Part shown: piece after piece, positions 13,601-28,553 of the stretch
Numbering within the stretch: position 1 is the first letter of the stretch
Layout of the letters: each line of letters begins with the position of its first letter
Assembly (NCBI GenBank): GCA_903632075.3
Contig: CAHIKZ030000395.1
Span: 276,001 to 340,000 of the forward strand
Direction: 5' to 3'
Origin: Acanthosepion pharaonis
Taxonomy: Eukaryota; Mollusca; Cephalopoda; Sepiida; Sepiidae
DNA length: 64,000 nucleotides
Notes under the pieces: generated by a model
Seen by the model: only the letters and a program-made list of their open reading frames with translations
Databases searched by the model: none
Told to the model about the DNA's origin: nothing
Translations under genes and position numbers: made by a program

Positions 13601-16600
13601 AAATGATCCCATAGAGTTATCTAAATTTTCATATACTTCTCTGCTTTTGTCATTATCATGTGTCAGAGTAAAGATTTTCTAATACTTGATATTTATATGT
13701 TCATCAATACAACAATGAACTTTTTGAAAAATTAATTGCTGTATTAAAGATAGTCTCAATTATAGATTGGTAAAAGTCTATTGTACTTTATGAAGCAGCA
13801 TTTATCTTATTTTCAGTATGTGGCACCATTTACGAGGCAGAAAAGGAAAAGAAAGAAAAGAAGGCAGAATGAAAGGCGAGACGAATCGTGGGTGATCAGC
13901 AGAACACACACACGGCTAAGAGACAATGAATATATTGATAAGTAACAAATGGCGAAAAGGGTGTCATTACAATGACAGGGAAATTCTGAGTAAAAAGAAA
14001 AAAAAAAAAATAGATGTGTTTTGATAACGGCTGTGTTATCTAGGAGTACGTAAACAAAACGGCTGGTCGGCTGGCCAGGGAAAAATTCAATTGAAAACGT
14101 TAATTTTGATAATTGACAAAACACAGGTGTAACTACAGGACTTTGGGTAGATATGAAAAATTAAAAGCCACGCAAACTGTGTCTGCTGACCGATTTTTTT
14201 TTCGACGAAACAACTTTGGCCTGCGATAATAAAATTATGTTATCAGAAATATGTACCGAAGGAAAATGAATGGGGACCCAGAAGTGTTTTTTCTTCTTCC
14301 TTGGAGGCGACAGACTGACTGAAACTTTAGAGATATTTCTTTTTTGAGGCCGTGTTAAGAAGACCACCCATTTTGATAATTAGCGATAAAATACCCGACA
14401 AAAACCACGTGTAGAACAAGAGTTGTCATATTGTCTGTTTGCGGCTAGAAAAATGATAACGGCAATTAAAGCGGAAGAAAAGGGAAAGAGAAGAGATAAT
14501 TTTTTTAAGTTAAGCAAGATATCCCCCGAAACAAAGCCGCTGGATTTGTTCCCACCTGACTAAGACATCATTGGTCAAGTGGTGATCACGTGACACACGA
14601 AGGAGGTTGTTGACGTCTCATCCAGAGTATAAGTATGAGAAGCTGCTATGAAGAAGTGGGGAGGGCAGTTCACGCCCCTCTGGAGTATGGTGAGAAAGTG
14701 GGAGTAAGGAAAGGTTCCCAAAAATGGAAAAGAGTGGAAAATCCTTAACCAGAAATAAAAGAGGTGGATATGTATTTAGAATTATCGAGGAACCCCCGAC
14801 GCCGACAGACCCACCCTGGTTTTGGTCAAGGCAATAAAAGCGTAGGCCCCAACAGGCAGAAATCAGAGTTCGGGCTCCAGCGGAGAGTTGAGTTTCCAGA
14901 GTTGAGTTCCAGCAGTTCCAGTGAGTTTAGCTGACCAAGATTCACGCAAATTCCAGACTCCTCTTCAACCCAAGAACGATTATTTTGAAGAGCGACTTAG
15001 ATCCAGACCACTGAAATAAGTTTTTTTTCGACTTTCGTACAAAGACACACCAAAACGCCAATTTCTAAGAGAGCAAACAACTTGAAGCGTTAAAACTTGC
15101 CTAACGGAAAACGACGTGTCACAATCCACAGAACGGGGCGGGAGATAGATGCAGTCCTATGTATCGAACAACTAGACAAAGTTTGTTACCTTTTTCTTTG
15201 ATACTTTGAACTTTTTGAGTTTTCATTTTATTTTCTTTTATGCATATTTGTGTAGTATCACCCCCGCTGAACTCAATTTGCATTACGGCCCAACCACTGT
15301 TTGATCTCGTCTGCCTAAGATCAATTCACAACGTGGGTAGGCAGACTGGAGATCAATGCAGTTACCTTTGGTAACCAGGCGTTGGGCGAGTTGGGAAAAA
15401 CGAGGCTGATATCAAATCTAACCAGATTCCCACCGAATCACCAAAAGGTTAGAACGTCACATTTCGGTTACGCGACCGATACCAAGCCAGTTGGTCGTCA
15501 CAGGACGAGACAACACGGCTGACGCGACAGGCGGACGCCACGTTTAGAGCAGCGACGGGGAGCTTAACAGCTGGCGCCGCGGCGAGGACGTCACAATTGG
15601 TGCTGTTTGGGGACGTCACAACTGGTGCCGTGGTAGATCAGGATAGAACGTCACAGTCGGCGCTGCGACCGGGGGACAATGTCACAAGTATTTCTCAAAC
15701 AAGTGAATGCAATATTCCGCACCAATTCATTTGAAAGGCAATAACCAAAAGATTTTTTTTACTAATACTCCACAATTCAGTCTTCAATGAATTTAGTTAT
15801 CTAAAAGTGGGATTATTTTCAAAATGATATTCGTTATATTTTAAAGTTAAAAATATAACACTTTTTTCACAGTATTTCCATTTCCTCAACAATCTAAAAA
15901 TTATACAAAATACTTTGGATTTCACTGTTAATATTTCCATTAATTGCTGACTGCCTTCTAATAGAACTTGGTTACTTTATTATTTAAAGCCTTTGTATAA
16001 ATTCTTGGGCTCATTTCATAGAATGTCATTTGACTTATTTCCTTTCATGAAGACTTTAGATATTTTTTTATCCGTTTTCTAGTGATTCTGAAACTGGTTA
16101 TTTATCATTTTAAACTTAAAATTCTTTACTGTTAGAATTATAATATACAGGGTAGTTGAAAAGTAACTTCCTATTTGTATGAGTGGCCAGCCAGTAGCCC
16201 TGACTTAACACCCTGTAACTTTTTTCTTTGGGGTTGGTTAAAGGAGTAAGTATACTATACCAAACCAACACTTTGGAAGAACTTGAAGCGCGAATACAAG
16301 AAGTTATATCTTCCATACCACAAGAGTTCCTGGTGAAATCAGTTGATGAGATTCTTGGTCAGCTTGATAAGCTGGTAGCAAAATCTGGTGCCCATATCAA
16401 ATTTTAAATAAAACCTCATGCTAAACACTTTCCTCTCATATCCATTTCTTGTAAAAATTATAGTTAATAAATAACTTCTACTGTATATACTTGTACAATG
16501 TGCAATCTCGCACATCACATTCCCCATCCAAATTTTCACTTATAAAAAAAAATGATTTTATAATGCATCTCATGTATCATACATTTTCAGAGACCAAATT

Positions 16601-19600
16601 ACAATAAACTAACCTCTTTTCATCTCTTTTCCCTCATCTTGTTAAATAAGTAAAAGAGAATGATAAAAGTATCATTAGTAAAGCTATACATGTAGAGCCA
16701 TAAACTACCGAACGAGAAACAACTAAACATCTTATAAACACAAGCAATGGAAAAAGTTGCATATTTGCTATATTTGTATTTTATAATAAAATACTAATAT
16801 GTGAATATTATATACATTATTTTTGCATACAGTTAAGTAAAAAATCAGTTTCCTCAAAATCAGGTTTATTTTAAATACAGCTGTACTTTTTCACTACAGT
16901 AAATAGTTATATAGTCTGGTCAATGGCGTGGCCAGGACCAGTAGTACATATGCTAATTTTATATCTTGTGTATAATGTGACCCCCTTAAAATTAGTTTCA
17001 AAAGTCGCATGATATGCAAGCATATACACTAAGTATTTTAAAGTAGGGAGTTACTTTTCAATCACCCAGTATATAACAAAATATAAGCACTCAGAATAGA
17101 GTGATCATTAACAAGTATGTTTTGCAGAACAGTCTAGTGCCACAAGTGATCAAATGTTTATAGCCTTAGGCCAAGCTAGGTTAAGGTAAATCTCTCTAAC
17201 AAAATATAGATAGAATAGACATTATTTTATTTTTGTAGGGACATAACATTACATTGCAAAAATGTTAATAATGAAGTGTTTGGAGTTGACATAAAATGAA
17301 GTTCATTCTTACCCGGCCACCATATTGGATTTTTGGGGCATCAATAACACGTCCCTCAACTTCTACCATTTTGGGATTAACTCTGACCCCAAACTGATAC
17401 AGATATGGGTCGCCACTAAAGTTAGCTTTAGATACCTGGAAAATACAAATTGGAAAATATTTTAAAATTTGTTAATAAAAAGGAAAAAAATGAAATTAAA
17501 AAGAAGGTACAAGAAATTAAAGTTTCAGCTTTTATGCTAAATGAGTTTAGTATACATTACTTTGTAGCCCTGTTGCTTCACGGATGACAAGATGATCAAA
17601 TTGTAATACTTTAAATGGACAAATATTTATTAGAAAATATATTCAGTTGAAATACAGAAAGTCATAAAAATGATTTTAAAGGGCTTTACATTTTGGCTTA
17701 TTCTCTCTTCCTATTACCCAGAGGTTAACTCTTTTGCACAGATGTATTTCAATTTCATTCAAATTGTGAATGTATACAAGTTTACAAGTATGTATATTTT
17801 ATTTCCATGAGACATAAAAATATTTCTACAAGATTTAAAAATAAAAACTTTAAAACATCATATTCATTACAAAATAATTACCAAAATTTCAATAAAATCT
17901 TATAATTGTCTAACTTTTTGGGGTTTATTATTTACATTTCTTATGTTTCGGCCGTTGTATGCTCCTTCCTTCTTCAGGTGGTTGTAATGTCGAACTGAAT
18001 CCTTTATTTCATTCATTAGGGTAGACTGTTCTAGTTCTACATGTGATGTCTAACGGATGCCAGTTATCAGTTAACTCCTGTTAATTTTCCTCTCTCTCCA
18101 CTGCCTTAGCCGGGTATTAAACGCACACTCTTTGGGTCCTGTCACTGGATCTAACTAATGCCTTTATCCACTGTGCCATGTGTCCTTAAGGACATCTGTG
18201 TATGAATTTCTGGGTATTATAAACCTAATATCTTCAGCAATCATTTTTTTTTTTTTTTTTTATATACCAGAGCTCATATTGCAATTTTTGTAGTTATTAT
18301 CGCTTTTCTTTGGCACTCCTTATTACTGGTTCTCATATTGTATTCATTTCTATGCTTGGTTGGTTCAGATTCTTGTGGCCTAGCATATGTGCAGATTCCT
18401 TGCTGAGCCAACCGAGCATAGAAATGAAAAAAAAAAAAAAAAAAAATGCAATGATAACAGCAAAAACTGCAATATAACCGACATCCATTAAACATGGCAC
18501 GTGGAACTAGAACTGTCTATCCAAAGCGAAATAAAGAGTTCAGTTCAAAATTCCAATCACCTGAAGAAGGTCGGAGTGTACAACGGCTGAAATGTAATAA
18601 ATATGGCAACAAAGATGGGGACAATAGTCCAAATAATGTAAATAATGTACATAATACCTCATCTCAGAAATATAGACAGATTATTTGGGTTTAAAAAAAT
18701 TAATGGCCTTTTTAGGGTTTAAAATTTAATGGCCATTTAAAAATTAATAGCCATTAATATTTAATTTAATGGCTTATATTTTATTGCTTTTTCAACAATT
18801 TTTACCTGGATTCACTTTTCGTGGCCATTAATTAAAAAAATTTTTTTTTAATTCATTTTATTGCTGTGAGTAATAAGCTGACATTTACTTTGTGGCCAAA
18901 AATGAAAAGGTCTCACATCAGACCATCAAAGAACCCAGGTGTATCAGTGAGTTGACCCAAGAAATTATGTCCTGGCTGCAGATCTGCACTTCACTTGATG
19001 TGAGCAGCTGTCCCCCATCATCTAAATACCTGGCTGTGCCTAGTATGTGCACATGTAGGGAAATAAAAGTGTATGACAGGTAGATGACTAACCACCCACC
19101 CATGAGGAAAAGAGTCTCTCACATCCTGGCACAATTTAGTTTCCATGTCTGGAGAGTATCCCAGGGACACGCATCTTAGTTGAATTGAATAAAATATAAT
19201 GTTACATATGAAAGGTTTATCACTTTTTTTTTTGTTGTTTTTTTAGTCTGGACGAGATGATAATGTTACGGGTGCATCAATTACTTACCAAACTGTTAAT
19301 ATCTCGCTCTCTATCAGGAGCTGAACGAGCTGTTGCCTGAAGAAAAAAAAAAATATTGATTTTTAATAAGTGAATTGCATTTCTTCGAAATCAATAAAAT
19401 GAATTCAATTCACAATTTGTCATAAAATAAATGTTTGCTTCAGATTTACAAATTACCAAGCTTCAAAATACAGATAAAATATTTATTATTCTTTCACTAA
19501 TTTAAGAAAAAGAATATTTATTTTTTAAATTTCTCAACATTTCTTTACTTAAAAAAAAAGAAAAAGAAAAAACAAAAACAAAAAAGAACAGCCTCCTTAG

Positions 19601-22255
19601 AAAAGAAATTACTTATTTAATAATGGCAATTTGACAATCTATAAAAGCCAATGTCTGTTGCTTTGTAGCACACAAAACATTGTGCTAGGTTTTTGTTCAT
19701 ATCAAAGAATGTAAATTAGATATACCTTTCAGATTGTGTATACATAAGCATAAAATGTGTTCACAGAAAAGTGGTATAATTTACAAGTTGCTCATCTCAA
19801 CTAGTTATGTACTAAAAGTAATACAAAACAATAATTACTGTAATTCTCCATGTATAATATGCCTTTATCCATAATACACACCCCTAGAATTGTTCTGAAA
19901 GTGTGGAAAAATGCTTCTACTCACACATAATACACACTCCTCCTTTGGTAATCAAACCCTATAAATTGTACCTCTCCAATTTCATCACGTCCAGCATTTC
20001 CTACTCTTATTCAAGTTGTAATTGAAGAAATTTATCAAATTTTCCAATCATCATGATTCTAAAAGGAGACAGAAATACCTATATCATGCCTACTGCACAG
20101 ACTCATTAACCTGAAGCAATATGTCAGCGGCCATAGTTTGTTGTATAGCTGTAAATTTTTAACAAAAAATGGTTTTAATATAGAATAATATTATTCTAAT
20201 TTAGTTTTATGATAATTCTTACTTTATTTCACATTTGTAAGTATTGTTAGGTACATATGATTGTATTTGACATCCTTATGGGTTCACAATCGCCAATGGT
20301 TAGTGTCAAATTGTCATGTTTGTGGTGAGTAGTCTTTTCACAACTGAAATCGACCTATGAAATGGCAATTTTTTTAAAGATATTTTTATAGCTGGACATA
20401 ATATGAACCCCTAATTTTGCTTATTATTTTTTATAAAAAATGCATATTATACATAGGGAATTATGGTACTATTCATTTAATGCATATTTTATTGGGTTTG
20501 GAAAAAAAAATGTTATTTTTTTTTTTTAAAATAGGAAAAGATACATTTGGGTCATTCCATTTGAAATCAACCAAAAGCCACAGTCAATATCGTTGGAGTC
20601 ATGAATGTCAGAAGCTTATTAAAAAAACATTTGCAATATGCAAAAAAATGCAGTGAAATTTCAATATGATCCGATTTTAAAACTTAAATATACAGATCTA
20701 ATATTTGTGATTTATCAATTAATTCAATCAAGGGACACCTGTGAATCTTCCCAAATTTTTCTTGGTTGATTTGAGGTGGAATGACCCATTTGTTCAAAAT
20801 CAGTGCCTGTTACCTGTCAACTCAATTCAAAGTTCAATTGGGTATTGAGTCAACTTTCTTAAACCATTTGTGATGAAAGCCTTTTTAAATTTGACAGATG
20901 TACGGATGACCTAGTGACAAAACCTGATATAGCCCACAATAATAAAAGTATATTCTCAATATTAAATTACCAATCATATGACGGATGACACTAGTAACAT
21001 TAATAAAACCGACATAAGTCATGGAGTTAAAGATATCTTGCTGCTTTGTAAAATGACTTAGAAGGCCTTACCTTGATCATTGTCGACGTTTGCATATCTG
21101 TTAATTTCTTGATGCAACGTTGTCCTCCTACAATGTTGCACACCTATTCAAAAAGGGAATATTTGGTTAGAAAAAAAAATTTGCATCAATTGACAAAGAA
21201 GAAAACGATCTTAATTTCTGGCAAGAGAGATGAGAGCCAAGCGAAATTCAAATTTGGTTATCGAAGAAAGAAATATTTTAAAGATCTTATTAGCATTCAG
21301 TGATTTTTAGTTTATTATTTTTTTTTTTTTTTTTTTTTAATTACTTCATCTCTTTGTTGGCTGACAAGGTAAGAATAAAACTTCCTCCAAGGTATGAACC
21401 GACACATTTTTCCATGGATGGTACCTTTACATCTGAAGAATGGATTAATTGAAAATTTTATGATGATGATGATAATAATAAGCAAGTGTTTGTATGTAAA
21501 AAATGGATGACAAGGAGAAAATTCATCCAAAATGAAGATATTGGGAGGAAAATGTATGACAAAGTGGGAAAAGTTTTCTTGTGCTGTGTTTTGTCCTTTA
21601 GGACTTCAGACTAAATTTGTTACATTGGTGTGACTACAGAGGTGCACAAACAAGGGATGCTGGGAATTTTAAATTGAATTTTTTTTTTTTTTTTTAAACC
21701 TTTGAGCCCTATATTCCTGAACGATTTCAACCCTTCTGCCTTATTTGCAAATAAGGTTTCATAGTAGATATAAAAACAGTTACAAGTGTTTACCCACCAT
21801 TGAACTGGTAGCTGAGCAATATGTTAAAGCGGTAATCAGGGCTCAAAGAGTTAATCTGGCCAATTTCATTTAGTTTCTTTTTCTTTCTATCACTTTTGAT
21901 AGTAGATATCCCACACTGTGATAATAGAAATTCTGCCAAGAAAAGCAAAATGTTTTAAGACCCATTCAGAGAGAGGCGGAACCTTACATCTCTGCAGAAG
22001 ATACAATCAGTGTATTTATTTTGAAGTTGATAGGATCATGAGCTCAGTTGGTTTCCAGTAAAAAGTTTCAAAAATGGTTTGTGACACATCAAAAAGCCAA
22101 GAGCCTCACCAAACACAATTTTCTTTTATTTTACCAAATAATGTAATGATCATAGTGCAGAAGTGGTTCTTATTGAATAGTTTAATTTCCAATCCTGGTT
22201 ACAATAAGCTTAAAAGTAACTTGTTTTATAATAAGGAAAATTATAATTTAGGCAG

Positions 22256-22293
<38 letters not shown>

Positions 22294-25200
22294 TATATAT
22301 AATATCTACTGACTTCTAATGGGAGGTAGGTGTGTTTCTGTTCTTGTCCAACTTGAAGGCAAGGTAAATAAGGGTACCTGGAAAAGATTAAGAGTAAATC
22401 AATTATAAACTTAATCTAGACAATTTACTTTCATTCTCTTGACCAAGAACCCCTTAACACAACAAAGTTTAGAAATCTGAGTATTAAATAGAAATTCTTT
22501 AAAACAAAATAGATTAATCTTTAATTGGTTTCTATTCCAGATGTTTTTACAATCCAGGAATAAAATACAAAAGGCATTGACAGATTCATAATACAGAAAC
22601 AAGAAAAATTATGTATCTGTCTATATTTCCGAGATGAGGTATTACGTACATTATTTACATTAATTGGGCTATTGTCCTCATCTTTGTTGCCATATTTATT
22701 ACAATGTTTCGGCTGTTATACGCTCCGGCCTTCTTCAGAATAATGTAAGAAAAATTACTTACACTTTTAACCCATTAAAGACCACCATAAAATCCGGTAT
22801 AAATTATAAGAATAAAAACGTATTAGAGATTTCTATCTGTGACCAATACTTGAGGCAGTTGGTATGAATAGGTCAAATATAGTCTCCATTTATTTGTAGA
22901 AGACAGGTTCCAAGATTCTCAGTGGACGATTGTAACTATGGATAGTTCTGAACTCTACATAATATTTTTTTCCATTGAAATATGAAGTTTAATTTGTAAA
23001 TTAGGCACAATAAGAAATTAACAATAATTTATAATAAAATAGAAGCACAATAACGACATTGTTTAATAAAAGTTAAAATGTTGGATAGAAGGCTTGTTCT
23101 TAGTGTATCAGTCTCAATACAGTCCCAGCTTTTTATTTAAATAGGGTCCCCACAGATCGATATAAAAAAAAAAAATGCTGGGACTTTTCCAGGACTATGT
23201 TAAGAAGTTTTAAGGAGTGAAATTGATACACATACACACACATAAAATGCATGGTCATCCATTTCAAAAAACACATGATGGTGATGAACATTGCATGCAG
23301 AATTCCAACAAAGACAAACAGATCATTTCCTTTCTTGGATAAATTTTGTTTAGCCCTATCTGCCAGAAATTCACACAATCTTTTCAGCATTTTTTTGCAT
23401 GTTTGGGTTTGATAAAATTCTTAAAAATTCATTCAGTTTGGAAAATGTAATTATCTTTTTAGTTGTGATCTTCCTTTACAAACTTTTATAGTTTCAAGAT
23501 CATGCTAAAAAGATCATCTGCAAGAAAAGGAAGGATGGTTTATCGATCTGATATTTTATCAGAAATGGTGCAATGTCTTTTGAAACAGACTCAAAAATCT
23601 GCAGTTTCACTGGAAATAAAATGTCATTCATGTTAGACAATACCACAGAGAAGAACTTGAACTAGGAACATTTTTCTGTTTTTTTTTTTTTGGTTTTAAA
23701 TTAAGGTAACAATTAGGTACCTCCATTAAGGTATAAAATGAATTTTTAAAAATGTAAAATCATTCTTGAAGCTTTCTTTTTAGTTTTAATTGAAAGCTAA
23801 ATGATTAAATTTACTATTTCCAGTAAGCAAAATATTCTGGTATATTTCAACTAGAAATTATATAAATCAGAATCTCAGTTTTTTGGCAGATTTCAGAAAA
23901 TTTTCTTAAAAGGGGCCAAACTGTTAGCATAGAACTTACGCTTTGTAATTTCAGCAGTAAAATTGTGGGACCTAGCTGCCAATTCAGTACTGCACTTAAA
24001 TTTGTAAATTCAAAGTATCAAAGTGTAGACTCTTCCACAACACAAACAGCCTTACCTCTTTGTAGGAAATGCACTCTTCCTATCTAGTAAGCCAAATTCT
24101 ACCTTCAGACAATATAACGAGTATTCATTGGTCAATCACCTCCAATCTGGCTTGCTGATTGGTCAGAACTGACCAATCAAACTGCCTGCACGACGACTAA
24201 GCTGTTTTCCCGCTCATATGCCGTGAGCCACCCGGTGATTATATAAGGAGATAACGTTTGAACCTTCAGAGAGAATAACAGCAGTAATTACCAAGTTTCA
24301 AGATGTAACATTCACTGACTCCCGTCTTAGTCATTGCTGACCAGACGTTAAAGACAATTACCAACTCCACGCCAGTCAGTCTCACGAATTCGCAGAGTAA
24401 TTTCCAATATACTCCACGCTGTTACAAACCACAATTTTGCCGCGCACGAAGACATCTAACTGACTCACATTCGATCATTCAACAATCAACTCTGTGAACA
24501 ATTTTCTCAACTTTGCTTATGTACAGTGAATTAAATTCACTACAAAAAATAAGTAAACATCAAATACGTTTAAGGGTAGACCACTCTAAAAAAACTCTTT
24601 CCAAAATACTCTTATTATTCATAATTACGATATTCGACAAACAAAAAACAGCGAACCAACGAACAATATCAACAAAGAGACATTCACAAATCTAACAATT
24701 ACACACACAATTTTGTCCACACGACACACACTGATTACCCAATCTGTATACTGATAAATTGTATAAATGTTGCATTGTTTTCTAAATTGCATTTGTAAGT
24801 TCGTTTATTTATATGTTTGGGGATGCAGTGAGACACGCAGCCACTAAAATTTCCTTCTGATTCTTTCTTAAATAATTAACAATCCTGCACGTCACCCAAC
24901 AAAAGTATCAAAAAAGAAAGCTCCCTAAAACAATTACCATGAAAAAGTGACCAAATCCTAAATGCTAGGTAAGGACCGATAACATTTTCTTTGTATTTCA
25001 TCAAGAATCTCTAAATACATAGCAGAAGCACCAGACCAGAGGTGATGGCAATATTCAATGATTGCATGAATGGTAGACTCAAATATACAAAACAGATTTT
25101 GGTGAGAAAATCTGTCTAGTATTGTATATTTCTTAGCAGCAGATGTAGCGATTGAAATTCAATATAATCGCTCCACTCTGTGTCAGTGGAATGAGTTGCT

Positions 25201-25980
25201 TGTAATTTAAAAAGCATGGATTAATGAAGAAAAAGAGATTAATGAAGAAAAAGAAAAATGGAAGTCTGTAAAAAGAAGTTTATAAAATCTCAGCATACTT
25301 ACATTAATCTGATTTTATATCTTTCATAAAAATATCTGGCAACTGTACACTCAACTGTTTGACCACTTTCTAATTGAAGAGGGAAACTGAAGACAAAACC
25401 ATGAAATACCATTAGTGATTTTGGACCATCATATTTCTGTCATCTTAATTTCAATTGCTTCTTAACACAATGTGCTCAGATTATCATTCTAAGGCTTATA
25501 GGAAACATTACAGGTTGGAAATAAATAAACTTGAGATGAAATATGCACCCCATTGACACTTTGACCACAAAAAGTCTATCTTACAATGACGGCAACTCTA
25601 CAAGTGCAGAAGAACAAATCCAACCATAGAGACTTATTTTTTATTTTCCACAAATGTTTACATACAGCAGATAATTTTCTCATAAGATCATCTTGAATTG
25701 TTAAATCGAGCATTCTTAACTATTATTCTTTTCTGCATGGAAAATAAAAAACTTTTTGCTTCTTTTTTTCTCATTCACATTGTTTAGTGACAAACATAGA
25801 ATAACATTGAGCAAATGTGAGTAAAAGCAACTGAAATTAAGATTAATTACTCATCACAAATTAATAATGACTGATAATGCTCTAATAATATTTAAAACCT
25901 AAGACAAACAAAAATATTGTCCAAATTAAGAAAATGTTAATCAAGTATACTTGAAAAAAAAAAAAAAAAAGAAAAAAAAG

Positions 25981-26025
<45 letters not shown>

Positions 26026-28502
26026 AAAAAAAGAAAAAAAAAAAGAAAAAAATGGAGTTTTACTTCTAAGCCAATAATCAGTATTTGATAAGTTGCGATT
26101 TATTATTGACATATTGTAAGTTATCTCAGAGACTGGCAAAAAAAAAAAAAAAAAAATCAAACAATAGAAATCCACAGAGAGAGAGAAAAAAAAAAAATAT
26201 ATATCATATGGAGCAGCATGGATGAGCCTTTCACACGGGACAATTACAGACCTTAATGTTTGTCCGTTAATAACTATGACATCCTAACACCTGTCTAAAG
26301 AATTAGACAAGGGTTTTCTATGGATTGATACTGTCGCAAGATTTGGTTTTGTATTCACATCGACAATCTTTTCATTTGCAAAACAAATCTTGATGTATCA
26401 TTTGTTTTGGGCGTTCTCAGTCCTTGTGGTTGCATTTTAAATGTCTTGAGTAGGGTATCAAGGGGGCATATGTGATTTGTGCATATCTTTCATCAATCCA
26501 CTTTCACAGTGGATTGATATATCATTACTAAATCTGTGATCCAACACAAATGTCACACGTTATTGAGTCACATTTGTACCTTGCCAAATTTAGTGTCCAA
26601 GTTTCAGGGCCCTGATAATATCTCGCAAGGACTGCATCTTCAAGCCGATTTCCCATGTCTGTTTTATCACAATATTCTGATGACAATTAGCCTGGTAATT
26701 GGTTAACAGGCAGTCTAAGGTAGTCTTTTGACCAAACATACATTCTCATTGAAATTGTCTATCTGGAACATTTGCATTAAGCGCATTGTATGGCTTGGAT
26801 ATTCTCCCTCCCTTCAAATCAACGAGTTCATAAATGTATCAACAAAACTGACTATTTGATTGCAGATGATAAGTTGAAGAGATATGTTTGCACCAGTTCA
26901 CAAAGACAGATTCTATGAATTGTGATCCCTTATCTGTGACAATGGTCATTGGTATTCTGAAACAACTGCACAGCTTGGTCAGTTTAAGAACAGTTGTGAC
27001 TGCTGTCTGTTGCCTCATTGCATGGATCTTTGGTCATTTTTTTTTTTTCATTCAACTACTACTAGGCATGTGATTCTTTCAATTGACCTTGTGAAGTCTA
27101 TATGAATTCAGTCCCATGGCTGGGATGGTACATTTAGCTGTTTAAAAGCATAGAGATTGTAAAACTTCTGCAGTACTTTTCTATGGAAGGCCAGTAGGTA
27201 CAACTCCATGTAGTAGACTTTGTACAGCTGACATCAGGAATATGGAATTGTTGATGGACATTTAGTTCCAGAAACATGAAAGGATAACCATGTCATGAGA
27301 CATGCATTAATTATAGAAAGAAAAAGTGCCTCAACACTCCTTGGTTAGTTTCTGGCCAAGTTACCCACAAATAGGAGATGACCCACTGGAGGTTTTGTTC
27401 CTGTTGTGTCCATCTCTCTTACTGTGACCAGTAGTGTCCAAATAACATCCGACAGCACCTTGATGGATGATTGATTTTATAATGATTGCAGTGATAAATT
27501 GACCAAAGGTCATAGTGGATACGAAAATCATATCTCGGTTGTTTGGTTGAACAAACTACCACTGGTCAGATTGATTGTATAATCACAATGGACAACTGTA
27601 CAATTCAGACTGTTTCTAAGCTGGACCTACTGGGAATGAATTGGATTGAATGCCTACAGCTGATGGATCAATACCTGAAATTCCATTTGCAAGAAGAAGC
27701 ACATGACACTGCCAGTTAATCCTGTCATTCCACTGCCTGTTCAGATTCAGCTACTGGATTTTTTGGTGAAACTGAAATCTCTTGGATTTTAGGGACAGAA
27801 TGAAATTCCTGTGTACATAATGCTCGGTGTACCAAACTTCCATAACAGCCTATGCACCTTCTGGGCATTGTCACAACTGCCCTGTTCAAAAGTGAACAAA
27901 TCCTCATACATTTTGAACAAATGGTCGAATGTGAAACCATTTAAGGGATCAAACCAGAACTGATTGATTCAACTCCCCGTTGATTCTGTGGTGATTGGAT
28001 TAGAGCTCGCAGCTTGTAAGTTTATGCTTTGCATCATTATCATTTCAATCAGCTTTGAGAGAGTGAGTAGCTGTTCAATCATGGCTGTCATTGGAGTTAC
28101 CTCATTGCCAGTTGATGTATCAGGAGTTTCCTCAGAGACTGATAAACTGCTTGAACAACAGAACCAACAAAATCCATCAAATAGCATCACTCCCTAGGGC
28201 AGAAAAACATTGGTGTTTATATGGAACACAGATGAAGCTACGTCAATGAAAAAGCAGTCACAAAGAACAGCTAACAGCTGATTACGTTTGCTGCACACCC
28301 GCATCAGTTGGGGAGGTTTGTTCATTTATCACTATGCCATCCTAACATTTACACAAGATGAAAACAGCAGTGGAAAAAGACGACAAATAAATAAAATCCC
28401 TAAAACTTACGACTGGGTTTGAGCAGGTCGTCTTGTGACATTACAAACTCTGTATTTGCGTTTCATTTGTCCACAATGTGTGATTTCAACTTTTAAACCT
28501 TT

Positions 28503-28553
<51 letters not shown>

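Noticed and set aside
25882..26175. 97-codon minus-strand open frame
   Set aside because: Mostly poly-Phe from an A-rich tract.
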